Positions 34,633 to 43,876 of a DNA stretch of 64,000 nucleotides are shown here, in pieces. The stretch spans positions 62,001 through 126,000 of the forward strand of contig CAXBOS010000009.1 of the NCBI GenBank assembly GCA_963977415.1. The letters run 5' to 3'. The translations under genes were made by a program, and so were the position numbers. Every line of letters starts with the position of its first letter. Position 1 is the first letter of the stretch. This stretch comes from Croceimicrobium sp963977415. Its GTDB lineage: Bacteria > Bacteroidota > Bacteroidia > Flavobacteriales > Schleiferiaceae. Below the pieces are notes generated by a model. The model ran no database searches and was not told the origin of the DNA. It saw nothing but the letters and a program-made list of their open reading frames with translations.

Positions 34633-36027
34633 ATGCATTACGAAGCGCCAATACGTAAACCTTTAATTGAGGGCGACAAATCGTACCACGACATAACATT
34701 AGATGTTGTTCGTCCGGTTGAGTCATCCGCACCAAGATCCTGGTGGATTGTGTTTAGCCTTGCCTTAGTCGCATTTTTATGGGGAGTAGGATGTATCCTA
34801 TACACCATCGGAGTGGGAATTGGTACCTGGGGTTTGAACAAAACTGTAGGTTGGGCTTGGGATATTACCAACTTTGTATGGTGGGTAGGAATCGGTCATG
34901 CCGGTACTCTTATCTCAGCGGTACTCTTATTATTCCGTCAGAAATGGAGAATGTCGATTAACCGTTCTGCGGAAGCGATGACTATTTTCTCAGTAATCCA
35001 AGCTGCACTTTTCCCAGGTATTCACATGGGACGTATCTGGATGGCTTATTTCGTATTACCTATTCCTAACCAATTCGGTTCTTTGTGGGTAAACTTTAAT
35101 TCGCCTTTACTTTGGGATGTATTCGCTATTTCAACTTACTTCTCTGTGTCGGTTGTTTTCTGGTATGTAGGTTTAATACCTGATTTCGCGATGATTCGTG
35201 ATCGTGCTGTTAAACCCGTGCAAAAGCATATTTACAAAATCTTAAGTTTTGGTTGGGGTGGAAAAGCAAAACATTGGCAACGCTTCGAGGAGGTTTCTTT
35301 GGTGCTAGCAGGTTTGGCAACTCCTCTCGTGCTTTCGGTGCACACCATTGTATCGATGGACTTTGCTACGTCTGTAATACCAGGCTGGCATACCACAATC
35401 TTCCCACCTTATTTTGTGGCGGGTGCGATTTTCTCTGGTTTTGCCATGGTACAAACTCTTTTGATTATCGTTAGGAAGGTATTCTCAATGGAGCAATACA
35501 TTACTATAGAGCACATTGAAATGATGAATATTGTAATCATGCTTACAGGATCTATCGTAGGTGTGGCTTACATTACTGAATTATTTATCGCTTGGTATTC
35601 AGGAGTGGAATACGAACAATACGCTTTTTTAAATAGAGCCACAGGACCTTATTGGTGGGCTTACTGGAGTATGATGACTTGTAATGTGTTTTCGCCTCAG
35701 TTTATGTGGTTTAAGAAGCTCAGAACAAGTATAATGTTCACCTTCTTCATCTCTATCGTGGTTAACATTGGAATGTGGTTCGAGCGTTTCGTAATTATTG
35801 TTACCTCTTTACACCGCGATTATTTACCCTCTAGCTGGAGTATGTTCTCGCCTACTTTCGTAGATATTGGCATCTTCATCGGTACTATCGGTTTCTTCTT
35901 TGTATTATTCCTGCTTTATGCACGCACCTTCCCGGTAATTGCTCAAGCAGAATTGAAAACAATTTTGAAATCATCTGGAGATAATTATAAGAAACTTCAA
36001 GAGCAAGAAGATCATGGCGACCACTAA
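34633..36027 (+). CDS. actC: Alternative complex III subunit ActC, NrfD/PsrC-like
   Basis: 464 residues with about ten membrane helices. NrfD-type blocks include FVWWVGIGHAGTLISAVLLL, FPGIHMGRIWMAYF and VLSVHTIVSMDFATSVIPGWH, with His and Asp residues proposed in the family for quinol binding and proton movement. It is the quinol-oxidising membrane subunit. Its end overlaps actD by 14 nt. Confidence 0.95.
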   Translation: MHYEAPIRKPLIEGDKSYHDITLDVVRPVESSAPRSWWIVFSLALVAFLWGVGCILYTIGVGIGTWGLNKTVGWAWDITNFVWWVGIGHAGTLISAVLLLFRQKWRMSINRSAEAMTIFSVIQAALFPGIHMGRIWMAYFVLPIPNQFGSLWVNFNSPLLWDVFAISTYFSVSVVFWYVGLIPDFAMIRDRAVKPVQKHIYKILSFGWGGKAKHWQRFEEVSLVLAGLATPLVLSVHTIVSMDFATSVIPGWHTTIFPPYFVAGAIFSGFAMVQTLLIIVRKVFSMEQYITIEHIEMMNIVIMLTGSIVGVAYITELFIAWYSGVEYEQYAFLNRATGPYWWAYWSMMTCNVFSPQFMWFKKLRTSIMFTFFISIVVNIGMWFERFVIIVTSLHRDYLPSSWSMFSPTFVDIGIFIGTIGFFFVLFLLYARTFPVIAQAELKTILKSSGDNYKKLQEQEDHGDH

Positions 36028-36553
36028 CCAAATTATAGTAAATGCCTTATACGACGATGATGACGTATTATTGGCAGGTGTAAAACAAGTGCGCGAAAAG
36101 GGCATAGAGATACAAGAAGTATATTCTCCTTTTCCAGTGCATGGCCTAGATAAGGCCATGGGCTTAAAAGAAACACGTATCGCGATTGCTGCCTTTTTGT
36201 ACGGGCTTTTAGGATTAACCACTGCCATTAGTATGACTTATGGTATGTTGATAATCGATTGGCCTATGAATATCGGGGGTAAGCCGAGTTTCACATGGGG
36301 AGAGAATATGCCCGCTTTCGTACCGATTATGTTCGAATTAACCGTATTCTTTGCGGCTCACTTAATGGTGTGGACTTTCTTCTTTAGAAATAAAATTTAT
36401 CCTGGATGTAAGGCTCAAAACCCAGATCCTAGAACTACGGATGACAAATTCCTTATGGAAGTTGTTTCCAATGGTGATACCGAAGAATTAATGAGCTTAT
36501 TAAAGCAAACTGGTGCTATTGAGGTAAGTGTAAACAACGCGCAACATGCTTAA
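36014..36553 (+). CDS. actD: Alternative complex III subunit ActD (DUF3341)
   Basis: 179 residues. The N-terminal soluble part (NALYDDDDVLLAGVKQVREKG; EVYSPFPVHGLDKAMGLKETR) matches DUF3341, followed by two membrane helices (about 58-82 and 97-122). Structural subunit of the complex. Overlaps actC and actE (8 nt), so the cluster is tightly coupled. Confidence 0.93.
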   Translation: MATTNQIIVNALYDDDDVLLAGVKQVREKGIEIQEVYSPFPVHGLDKAMGLKETRIAIAAFLYGLLGLTTAISMTYGMLIIDWPMNIGGKPSFTWGENMPAFVPIMFELTVFFAAHLMVWTFFFRNKIYPGCKAQNPDPRTTDDKFLMEVVSNGDTEELMSLLKQTGAIEVSVNNAQHA

Positions 36554-37151
36554 GAGACAATTAGTGAAAAATATAGCTTTACTGCTAAGTGCAGGGCTGT
36601 TAATCAGCTCTTGTAAGCAAGAAGAAAATCATAGAGGCTACCAATACATGCCAGATATGTACGATGGTCCTGCTATAGAAGCTTACGACGGTTATGATAG
36701 GTTTGGGGACAGCATTTCTTCGCTGAAGCCAGTGGAGGGAACTGTTTCGAGAGGCTTTATGAGTTATCAAGAATATAGTCCAGACGCGGATGGATACGCT
36801 TTAGCCAAAGCAGAAATGACAATGCCTGACGGTATTATGGCGGATGAGAAGACTATGGCAGAAGCCAAAGAGCTTTATAATATATTCTGTACACATTGCC
36901 ACGGTGATAAGGGTATGGGACAAGGTATTTTGGTAAAGAACGAAAAATTCTTAGGCGTACCATCTTATGGTGATAGAGATATTAATTTCGGGACAATCTT
37001 CCACGTAATAACCTACGGCAAAGGAGTGATGGGCTCACATGCCTCTCAAGTTACTCCGGAAGAAAGATGGAAATTGGCTCTTTATGTTATGAAGTTGAAA
37101 AGCGACATGACACCTAAAGAAGAAACGACTGCCGAGGGTAGCGTAGAGTAA
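36546..37151 (+). CDS. actE: Alternative complex III subunit ActE, monoheme cytochrome c lipoprotein
   Basis: 201 residues. A lipobox (LLISSC, Cys23) anchors it to the membrane, and one heme motif CTHCH (115-119) lies in a class I cytochrome c fold, with a probable Met ligand in GVMGSHASQ. It passes electrons from the complex to the cytochrome c acceptor or oxidase. Confidence 0.94.
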   Translation: MLKRQLVKNIALLLSAGLLISSCKQEENHRGYQYMPDMYDGPAIEAYDGYDRFGDSISSLKPVEGTVSRGFMSYQEYSPDADGYALAKAEMTMPDGIMADEKTMAEAKELYNIFCTHCHGDKGMGQGILVKNEKFLGVPSYGDRDINFGTIFHVITYGKGVMGSHASQVTPEERWKLALYVMKLKSDMTPKEETTAEGSVE

Positions 37152-37195
37152 ACTGACTAGATAAAGCATTAAAACAATCTTTTAACTATTATAAG

Positions 37196-38608
37196 ATGTT
37201 TGAATTTTCAAGCCGCTTAAAAACAATTTCTTACGTACTGATTCTTATCGGTGCTATTTCCGTAGGGTTTAGCTTCTTCGCAGGAGGAAGTGACCACCAT
37301 GACGAAGCGAGTCACGGGGAAGGAGAACACACAACTACTGAAGCTCATCACAGTCCTGCGGCAAGCCATGTCCACGGTCATGATGCCATGCCGAAAACTG
37401 ATGATTTCAGTTATCACAAAGGAGCTTCAAGAGCAATTCCGAAGAATAATCATTTCTACACATCACCAGATGCGGAGCACGATGCAGAACATGCGCATCA
37501 TCAAGAACAAAATAAACCTTGGGCAAACCTTTTGGTGAATAGTTTTTTCGCCTTGGCGATTGGATTAGGAGCTTTATTCTTTATGGCACTGCAGTATGCT
37601 GCACAAGTAGGTTGGACCGTGGTTCTTTTGCGTGTTTTAGAAGGTATTACAAGTTTTATCTGGGTGCCAGGACTAGTAATATTTGTCATTATCGTTACCG
37701 GTTGGTTCCATTTAGGAGGTAACCATGTTTATCACTGGATGGCTGAGGGTATTATGACGCCAGGTAGTGAAAATTATGACTCTATTATCGCGGGGAAAGA
37801 AGGCTATTTAAACGGACCATTCTTCACTATTAGATCAATCATTTATTTAGCAGGTTGGATAGGCGCGGCATTTTTGTTAAGAAAAATGAGTTTAAAGATG
37901 GAACAGTCTGGTGTAGATTACAACCAGAACTGGGCTAAAATGCGTAATGTGGGTGCCGGATTTTTAGTATTCTTCGCGGTTACTTCTTCCATGAGTGCAT
38001 GGGATTGGATTATGAGTATTGACACTCACTGGTTCAGTACTTTATTTGGATGGTATGTTTTCGCAACCATCTTCGTATCGTCGCTAACAGCCTTAATGAT
38101 GGTTGTTCTTTACCTTAAAGGCAAAGGATACTTACCAGAAGTTAATAAGAGTCACATCCATGACATTGCTAAATTTATGTTTGCCTTTTCTATTTTCTGG
38201 ACTTACCTATGGTTCTCCCAGTATATGTTGATTTGGTATTCAAATATTCCAGAAGAGGTAACTTATTATATGATGCGCTTTGATGAGTATAAGGCTTTAT
38301 TCTTCACCATGGTAGCATTGAACTTTGTATTCCCGGTTACTATTTTAATGAGTAGAGATTCAAAACGTAATCGTGGCTTCATTTTTACGGCCGGTATTAT
38401 AATCTTATTCGGACACTGGTTAGACATCTTTATCATGATAATGCCAGGTTCTGTGGGTGCAAGTGGAAGCGTTACCTTAATTAACATTGGAACATTATTA
38501 GGATTTGTGGGCTTATTTATTTTAGTAGTGTTTAACACTATTAAAAAAGCACCGCTGATGATTAAGAACCACCCCATGTTTGTGGAGAGTAAACATTTCC
38601 ATATTTAA
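37196..38608 (+). CDS. actF: Alternative complex III subunit ActF with His-rich insertion
   Basis: 470 residues, about ten membrane helices; the core is the same family as ActC (second quinol-type subunit, containing MSAWDWIMSIDTHWFSTLFG and FSIFWTYLWFSQYMLIWYSN). After the first helix (about 10-28), residues about 31-105 are unusually rich in His (around 15) with Glu, Asp and Thr, for example HGEGEHTTTEAHH and HDAEHAHHQEQ. Such a stretch could bind metal, but nothing here proves it. Confidence 0.93.
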   Translation: MFEFSSRLKTISYVLILIGAISVGFSFFAGGSDHHDEASHGEGEHTTTEAHHSPAASHVHGHDAMPKTDDFSYHKGASRAIPKNNHFYTSPDAEHDAEHAHHQEQNKPWANLLVNSFFALAIGLGALFFMALQYAAQVGWTVVLLRVLEGITSFIWVPGLVIFVIIVTGWFHLGGNHVYHWMAEGIMTPGSENYDSIIAGKEGYLNGPFFTIRSIIYLAGWIGAAFLLRKMSLKMEQSGVDYNQNWAKMRNVGAGFLVFFAVTSSMSAWDWIMSIDTHWFSTLFGWYVFATIFVSSLTALMMVVLYLKGKGYLPEVNKSHIHDIAKFMFAFSIFWTYLWFSQYMLIWYSNIPEEVTYYMMRFDEYKALFFTMVALNFVFPVTILMSRDSKRNRGFIFTAGIIILFGHWLDIFIMIMPGSVGASGSVTLINIGTLLGFVGLFILVVFNTIKKAPLMIKNHPMFVESKHFHI

Positions 38609-38628
38609 TTTTAAATAGCTAGCTATAA

Positions 38629-39657
38629 ATGGATACATTATTGATTATTGTTGTAGCCCTTCTTGCTGTAATTGCCTTTACACAGGCGATAAGAATCTTC
38701 GAAATATCATCAAAGATTAAGGGTACTGATAATGACATAAAGGTTAACGACAAGGACAACAACGCGCAAGGTTGGTTAATGCTTTTGTTCTTAATCTTCT
38801 TCTTTGGGGCTTTTGCTTGGATGGTGAGTGAATACATGGAGCTAACGCTACCTGTTTCAGCATCTGAACACGGTAAAGAAATTGACAGCCTGTGGGATAT
38901 ATCTATGGGGGTTATTATTTTAGCCTTCTTAGTTACTCAGCCTTTATTATTCGGTTTTGCCTATATGTTCCGTGGTAGAAAGACTCGTAAGGCCACTTAC
39001 ATGGAGCATAATAATAAATTAGAGCTTTTTTGGACTGGTATTCCTGCCGTGATTTTAGCAGGTTTGATCCTTTATGGACTTACTACTTGGACGGATATCA
39101 TGTTTCCAGAAAAAACAGAAGAGCCTATCGTAGTAGAGCTTTACGCTAAACAATTTGGTTGGACAGCTCGTTATGCTGGTGGTGATAATACACTAGGTTT
39201 TGCAAATGTTAGGTTAATTGAGGGTGCTAATGTATTGGGTGTAGACCCATCTGATAATAATTCTAGTGATGATATTATCACAAGTGAATTAAGACTCCCG
39301 AAAGGACGTCCAGTGCTTTTGAAGTTTAGATCACAAGATGTTATTCACTCAGCCTATTTGCCTCACTTTAGAGTACAAATGAACTGTGTGCCTGGCACCG
39401 AAACGCAATTTCAGTTCACTCCGTCTATGACGACCGCTGAAATGCGTATGGACAACGATGTTATTGAAAAGGTTGCGCGCGTAAATTCTATTCGCAGTGC
39501 GAAAGGTGAGGATCCTTGGGAATTTGATTATGTATTATTATGTAATAAAATTTGTGGGGCGGCTCACTACAATATGCAAATGAAGGTGGTTGTTGAATCT
39601 GAAGAGGATTTCAACAAATGGTTGGAGGAACAGCAGACTTTTGCTGAAATGTTATAA
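38629..39657 (+). CDS. coxB: Cytochrome c oxidase subunit II
   Basis: 342 residues. An N-terminal segment with helices near 1-22, 42-65, 85-110 and 125-147 is followed by the CuA domain: VIHSAYLPHFRVQMNC and the metal site CNKICGAAHYNM (Cys, Cys, His, Met). It takes electrons from cytochrome c and hands them to subunit I. It directly follows actF, as in other Bacteroidota, suggesting an alternative complex III-oxidase supercomplex. Confidence 0.95.
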   Translation: MDTLLIIVVALLAVIAFTQAIRIFEISSKIKGTDNDIKVNDKDNNAQGWLMLLFLIFFFGAFAWMVSEYMELTLPVSASEHGKEIDSLWDISMGVIILAFLVTQPLLFGFAYMFRGRKTRKATYMEHNNKLELFWTGIPAVILAGLILYGLTTWTDIMFPEKTEEPIVVELYAKQFGWTARYAGGDNTLGFANVRLIEGANVLGVDPSDNNSSDDIITSELRLPKGRPVLLKFRSQDVIHSAYLPHFRVQMNCVPGTETQFQFTPSMTTAEMRMDNDVIEKVARVNSIRSAKGEDPWEFDYVLLCNKICGAAHYNMQMKVVVESEEDFNKWLEEQQTFAEML

Positions 39658-39696
39658 TTTATTTGATTAGTTAAAGGATAGAAATCGAAAGAAAAA

Positions 39697-41457
39697 ATGG
39701 AAGCACACGCACATCACAAAGAAACTTTCATCACTAAATACGTATTCACGACCGATCACAAAATGATCGCCAAGCAATTCCTCGTAACCGGTATGATTAT
39801 GGGAATTATTGGAGTGGCTATGTCTTTATTGTTCCGTCTTCAACTGGCTTGGCCAGATAAAGAATGGCCCATATTAGAGATGTTATTAGGCAAATGGGGT
39901 ACCGATGGAATCATGGACCCTAATATCTATTTGGCTTTAGTTACTATACATGGTACCATCATGGTATTCTTTGTATTAACTGCAGGCTTAAGTGGTACTT
40001 TCTCCAACTTATTAATTCCCCTACAAATTGGAGCACGTGATATGGCGTCGGGCTTTATCAACATGCTTTCCTATTGGTTCTTTTTTGTTTCTAGTGCTAT
40101 TATGGTCGCTTCACTTTTCGTAGAAAGCGGTCCCGCATCGGCTGGTTGGACAATTTATCCGCCTTTAAGTGCACTTCCGCAGGCCGTACCAGGTTCTGGA
40201 ATGGGTATGACTCTATGGTTAGTTAGTATGTCATTGTTTATTGTTTCTTCCTTATTAGGAGCTCTAAACTATATTGTTACTGTTCTCAACCTAAGAACTA
40301 AAGGAATGAGTATGACACGACTTCCATTAACAATTTGGGCCTTCTTCGTAACAGCGATCTTAGGTGTACTTTCTTTCCCAGTTCTTTTCTCAGCGGCTTT
40401 ACTACTTATTTTTGATAGAAGTTTCGGAACAAGTTTCTACCTATCCGATATAATGGTAGCGGGTGAGGTATTAAGTAATCAGGGTGGTAGTCCTATTTTG
40501 TTCCAACATTTGTTTTGGTTCTTAGGTCATCCAGAAGTATATATTATTCTTTTACCTGCATTGGGTATTAGTTCAGAAGTAATTTCGACCAATGCTCGAA
40601 AACCAATTTTTGGTTACCGCGCAATGGTAGGGTCTATTTTAGCGATTGCTTTCTTATCGTTCATCGTATGGGGTCACCATATGTTTGTAACCGGTATGAA
40701 TCCATTTCTAGGATCCGTGTTTACTTTTACTACTCTTTTAATTGCTATACCATCTGCCGTAAAGGCCTTTAACTACATTACTACATTGTGGAAAGGTAAT
40801 TTACAGATGACGCCAGCAATGCTATTTTCGATTGGTCTAGTTTCTACCTTTATTACGGGTGGTTTAACAGGTTTGATTTTAGGAGATAGTGCTCTTGATA
40901 TTAATGTTCACGATACATATTTCGTGGTAGCCCACTTCCATATTGTAATGGGACTATCGGCTATTTTTGGTTTGTTCGCAGGTGTATATCATTGGTTCCC
41001 CAAGATGTATGGCCGCAGAATGAACAAATCTTTAGGATACGTTCACTTTTGGATTACGTTTATTGCTGCGTACGGTGTGTTCTTCCCAATGCACTTTTTA
41101 GGAATGGCAGGTTTACCTCGTCGTTATTACACTAATACGGCTTTCCCAATGTTTGACGATTTAGCTGATATTAACGTATTAGTAAGTTATTTCGCCATCA
41201 TTGGTGGAATTGCTCAATTGGTATTCTTGTTTAACTTCTTTTACAGCGCATTCCGCGGAAAGAAATCCGAGCAAAACCCTTGGAGAGCGAACTCTTTAGA
41301 ATGGACTACTCCAGTAGAACATATCCATGGAAACTGGCCGGGAGAGATTCCAGAAGTACACCGTTGGCCTTATGATTACAGTAAGCCAGGTGCTGCTGAA
41401 GATTTTGTTCCTCAGACAGTTCCTATGTCGGAAGAAGAAATTGCCAATGGCCATTAG
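39697..41457 (+). CDS. coxA: Cytochrome c oxidase subunit I
   Basis: 586 residues, about 12 helices. Copper B and heme ligands are visible in GHPEVYIILLPALG (the His-Tyr cross-link pair), WGHHMFVTGM (His-His) and HDTYFVVAHFHIVMG (heme a3 and heme a). The Tyr in HPEVY marks an A-type heme-copper oxidase. It reduces oxygen to water and pumps protons. The last gene of the act-cox operon; a terminator follows at 41477. Confidence 0.97.
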   Translation: MEAHAHHKETFITKYVFTTDHKMIAKQFLVTGMIMGIIGVAMSLLFRLQLAWPDKEWPILEMLLGKWGTDGIMDPNIYLALVTIHGTIMVFFVLTAGLSGTFSNLLIPLQIGARDMASGFINMLSYWFFFVSSAIMVASLFVESGPASAGWTIYPPLSALPQAVPGSGMGMTLWLVSMSLFIVSSLLGALNYIVTVLNLRTKGMSMTRLPLTIWAFFVTAILGVLSFPVLFSAALLLIFDRSFGTSFYLSDIMVAGEVLSNQGGSPILFQHLFWFLGHPEVYIILLPALGISSEVISTNARKPIFGYRAMVGSILAIAFLSFIVWGHHMFVTGMNPFLGSVFTFTTLLIAIPSAVKAFNYITTLWKGNLQMTPAMLFSIGLVSTFITGGLTGLILGDSALDINVHDTYFVVAHFHIVMGLSAIFGLFAGVYHWFPKMYGRRMNKSLGYVHFWITFIAAYGVFFPMHFLGMAGLPRRYYTNTAFPMFDDLADINVLVSYFAIIGGIAQLVFLFNFFYSAFRGKKSEQNPWRANSLEWTTPVEHIHGNWPGEIPEVHRWPYDYSKPGAAEDFVPQTVPMSEEEIANGH

Positions 41458-41476
41458 ATTTTAATAATAGTTGAAG

Positions 41477-41508
41477 CCCCTTAGTTAACGCTAAGGGGCT
41501 TTTTTTGA
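41477..41508 (+). terminator. Rho-independent terminator of the act-cox operon
   Basis: Ten-bp stem AGCCCCTTAG / CTAAGGGGCT with a 6-nt loop, then six T. Confidence 0.93.
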
Positions 41509-41557
41509 TGGTATTATTTTATCGGACGATTGCTAATTTTCCGTTTTCAATTTCTCT

Positions 41558-41565
41558 TACCTTTG
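41558..41565 (+). promoter_or_regulatory. Bacteroidota -7 promoter box TACCTTTG for ruvB
   Basis: Perfect TAnnTTTG, 14 nt before ATG 41580. It makes the longer open frame beginning at 41505 unlikely. Confidence 0.6.
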
Positions 41566-41579
41566 CTCAAAATGCATGC

Positions 41580-42605
41580 ATGGCCCAATATTTAGATGAA
41601 GAAGAGGAGTCTTATTCTAAGGAGCAGGATCTAGACCAAAAACTTAGGCCATTATCCTTTGATGACTTTGCGGGACAAGATAAAATACTAGAAAATCTAC
41701 GGATATTCGTGGCGGCAGCAAACCAGCGAGGCGAGGCCCTAGATCATGTTTTATTGCATGGACCTCCAGGATTGGGGAAAACTACCCTGGCCAATATTAT
41801 TGCTAATGAGTTACATGCTGGTTTAAAGTTAAGTTCTGGGCCGGTAATCGATAAGCCTGGCGAATTGGCGGGCTTGTTAACTAATTTAGAAGAAGGCGAT
41901 GTTTTATTTATTGATGAGATTCACCGCTTAAGTCCCGTGGTGGAGGAATACCTCTATTCGGCCATGGAAGATTACCGTATCGACATTATGATTGATAGTG
42001 GTCCTGCGGCCAGAAGCGTACAAATTAACCTCAATCGTTTTACTTTAATTGGCGCGACTACTCGCTCAGGATTGTTAACTTCTCCGCTTAGAGCGCGTTT
42101 TGGTATTAACAGTAGATTGCAGTATTATACAGTGGAGCTTTTATCGAATATCGTGGAGCGTTCTGCCCATATATTAGATGTTCCCATTGAAGCGAATGCG
42201 GCGGTAGAAATTGCACGCAGAAGCAGAGGAACACCGCGTATTGCCAACGCTCTCTTACGAAGAATGCGCGATTTTGCTCAGATAAAAGGTAAGGGAACCA
42301 TCACCCTGGAAATTGCCAACTTTGGTTTGGAGGCACTGCATGTAGATACTTATGGTTTAGATGAAATGGACCATAAAATCTTAATTTGTCTTATCGATAA
42401 GTTTAAAGGAGGCCCAGTGGGCTTAAATACCATTGCAACCGCGGTAGGAGAACAGGCAGGGACCATAGAAGAAGTATATGAACCCTATTTAATTCAGCAA
42501 GGTTTCATGGCGCGCACACAGCGAGGACGGATTGTTACAGATCTAGCATACGCCCATTTAAATAAGCGCGATCCTCGTATTCAAAACGGTCTCTTTGATA
42601 TCTAA
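41580..42605 (+). CDS. ruvB: Holliday junction branch migration ATPase RuvB
   Basis: 341 residues from ATG 41580 (MAQYLDEEEESYS); the frame extends upstream to 41505, but that part overlaps the previous terminator and promoter. AAA+ ATPase with Walker A GPPGLGKTT, Walker B LFIDEIHR, sensor GATTRSGLLTSPLRARFG, and a C-terminal winged helix. It drives branch migration with RuvA, encoded at 50248. queG overlaps the end. Confidence 0.96.
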   Translation: MAQYLDEEEESYSKEQDLDQKLRPLSFDDFAGQDKILENLRIFVAAANQRGEALDHVLLHGPPGLGKTTLANIIANELHAGLKLSSGPVIDKPGELAGLLTNLEEGDVLFIDEIHRLSPVVEEYLYSAMEDYRIDIMIDSGPAARSVQINLNRFTLIGATTRSGLLTSPLRARFGINSRLQYYTVELLSNIVERSAHILDVPIEANAAVEIARRSRGTPRIANALLRRMRDFAQIKGKGTITLEIANFGLEALHVDTYGLDEMDHKILICLIDKFKGGPVGLNTIATAVGEQAGTIEEVYEPYLIQQGFMARTQRGRIVTDLAYAHLNKRDPRIQNGLFDI

Positions 42606-43524
42606 GGAGGACTATAAGGAAGCCATCTCTGCGGAAGCAATGCGCTTAGGCTTTATGGCCTGTGGATTTTCCAAGGCGCGTTTTTTGGAAGAGGAGGCAC
42701 CGCGATTGGAGGAATGGTTATCGCGTAATTATCAAGGAGAAATGGCCTGGATGGCCAATCATTTCGATAAGAGATTGGACCCGAGAAAATTGGTTCCTGG
42801 GGCAAAAACGGTGATAAGCTTACTTTTTAATTATTTCCCTGCTCAAGAGCAATCTTCGCCTGAGGCGCCCAAGATTGCTAAGTATGCCTATGGGGAGGAT
42901 TATCACTACATTTTAAAAGACAAATTACATTCCTTGCTGAGTTTTATTCGGGAAAATATCGGAGAAGTGGATGGTCGTGCTTTTGTAGATTCCGCTCCCG
43001 TAATGGATAGGGTGTGGGCCAAAGAGGCCGGTTTGGGTTGGCTGGGTAAGAACACTTTGCTACTGAACAAAAAGTCGGGATCTTTTTTCTTTATCGCCGA
43101 GCTAATTCTGGACTTAGAGCTGGCACCTAATCCGCTTACTAAATTTGATCACTGTGGCACCTGCACACGTTGTATTGATGCTTGTCCTACCGACGCATTA
43201 GTGGATGCTAACCTTTTGGATGCTTCTAAATGCATTAGCTATTTAACAATTGAGTTAAAGAATGAAATCCCGACGGAGTTTAAAGGTCAGATGGAAAATT
43301 GGGCCTTTGGTTGCGATATCTGTCAGGATGTATGCCCATGGAACAGGTTTTCCAAAGCGCATCAGGAGGAGCGTTTAAATCCCCACGAGGAACTCTTAGA
43401 TATGAAGCCTGAGGACTGGAATGAAATTACTGAAGAAGTATTTCGAAAAGTATTTAAGAAGTCGGCTGTGAAGCGCACTAAGTTTTTGGGCTTAAAACGG
43501 AATCTAGATTTTCTTAAAACCTGA
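42595..43524 (+). CDS. queG: Epoxyqueuosine reductase QueG
   Basis: 309 residues from TTG 42595, which overlaps the ruvB end by 11 nt; no ATG is available before ISKEDYKEA, and the next Met would cut conserved sequence. QueG uses cobalamin and two 4Fe-4S clusters to complete queuosine synthesis in tRNA. Cluster motifs: CGTCTRCIDACPTDAL and GCDICQDVCPWN. The N-terminal cobalamin domain includes FVDSAPVMDRVWAKEAGLGW. Confidence 0.93.
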   Translation: MISKEDYKEAISAEAMRLGFMACGFSKARFLEEEAPRLEEWLSRNYQGEMAWMANHFDKRLDPRKLVPGAKTVISLLFNYFPAQEQSSPEAPKIAKYAYGEDYHYILKDKLHSLLSFIRENIGEVDGRAFVDSAPVMDRVWAKEAGLGWLGKNTLLLNKKSGSFFFIAELILDLELAPNPLTKFDHCGTCTRCIDACPTDALVDANLLDASKCISYLTIELKNEIPTEFKGQMENWAFGCDICQDVCPWNRFSKAHQEERLNPHEELLDMKPEDWNEITEEVFRKVFKKSAVKRTKFLGLKRNLDFLKT

Positions 43525-43554
43525 GTTTGACCGAAAGTTTTCGCCTCAGATTTT
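43521..43554 (+). terminator. Weak hairpin terminator after queG
   Basis: CTGAG / CTCAG (43521-43525, 43545-43549) with an inner CGAAA / TTTCG pairing, then ATTTT. It overlaps the stop codon and is modest. Confidence 0.4.
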
Positions 43555-43812
43555 CAATAAAAGGAAAAGACTATATGGATGGTGCAGCTGCAGCGGGCTT
43601 CGGTAAATGAGCTAGATGTAGAGGATTTTGCATTTACAGGAAAAAACTTGTAAGCCACTTTTAAAAAGCGTTTTTTGGCGCCTTAGCCGTTTACAATTGC
43701 CCTCTATTACTTCACCGCTTGTGCCTAAAACCCACTATTTATAGGAGATCTGAGGCCTAATTTCACATCGAACTCAGTTTTTAATAAGGCAATCGTACCA
43801 GCGCATCTATGG
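43555..43812. other. Intergenic stretch, nothing recognised
   Basis: About 260 bases between queG and the Omp28-like gene on the other strand. Short frames only, no family seen. Confidence 0.45.
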
Positions 43813-43847
43813 AAATAAAAACCACCTAATGCTGAGGCAAGAGGTGG
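43813..43847 (-). terminator. Terminator of the tlpA-DUF6029-omp28 operon
   Basis: Minus strand CCACCT (43847-43842) / AGGTGG (43827-43822), followed by TTTTTATTT. About 30 nt past the Omp28-like stop. Confidence 0.75.
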
Positions 43848-43876
43848 CTTAGTATTGTTTTAGATTGAACTTCGAT

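Noticed and set aside
41505..41579. Longer ruvB start at 41505
   Set aside because: That part begins within the T run of the coxA terminator and spans the promoter box; RuvB family proteins start near MAQYLDE-type residues.
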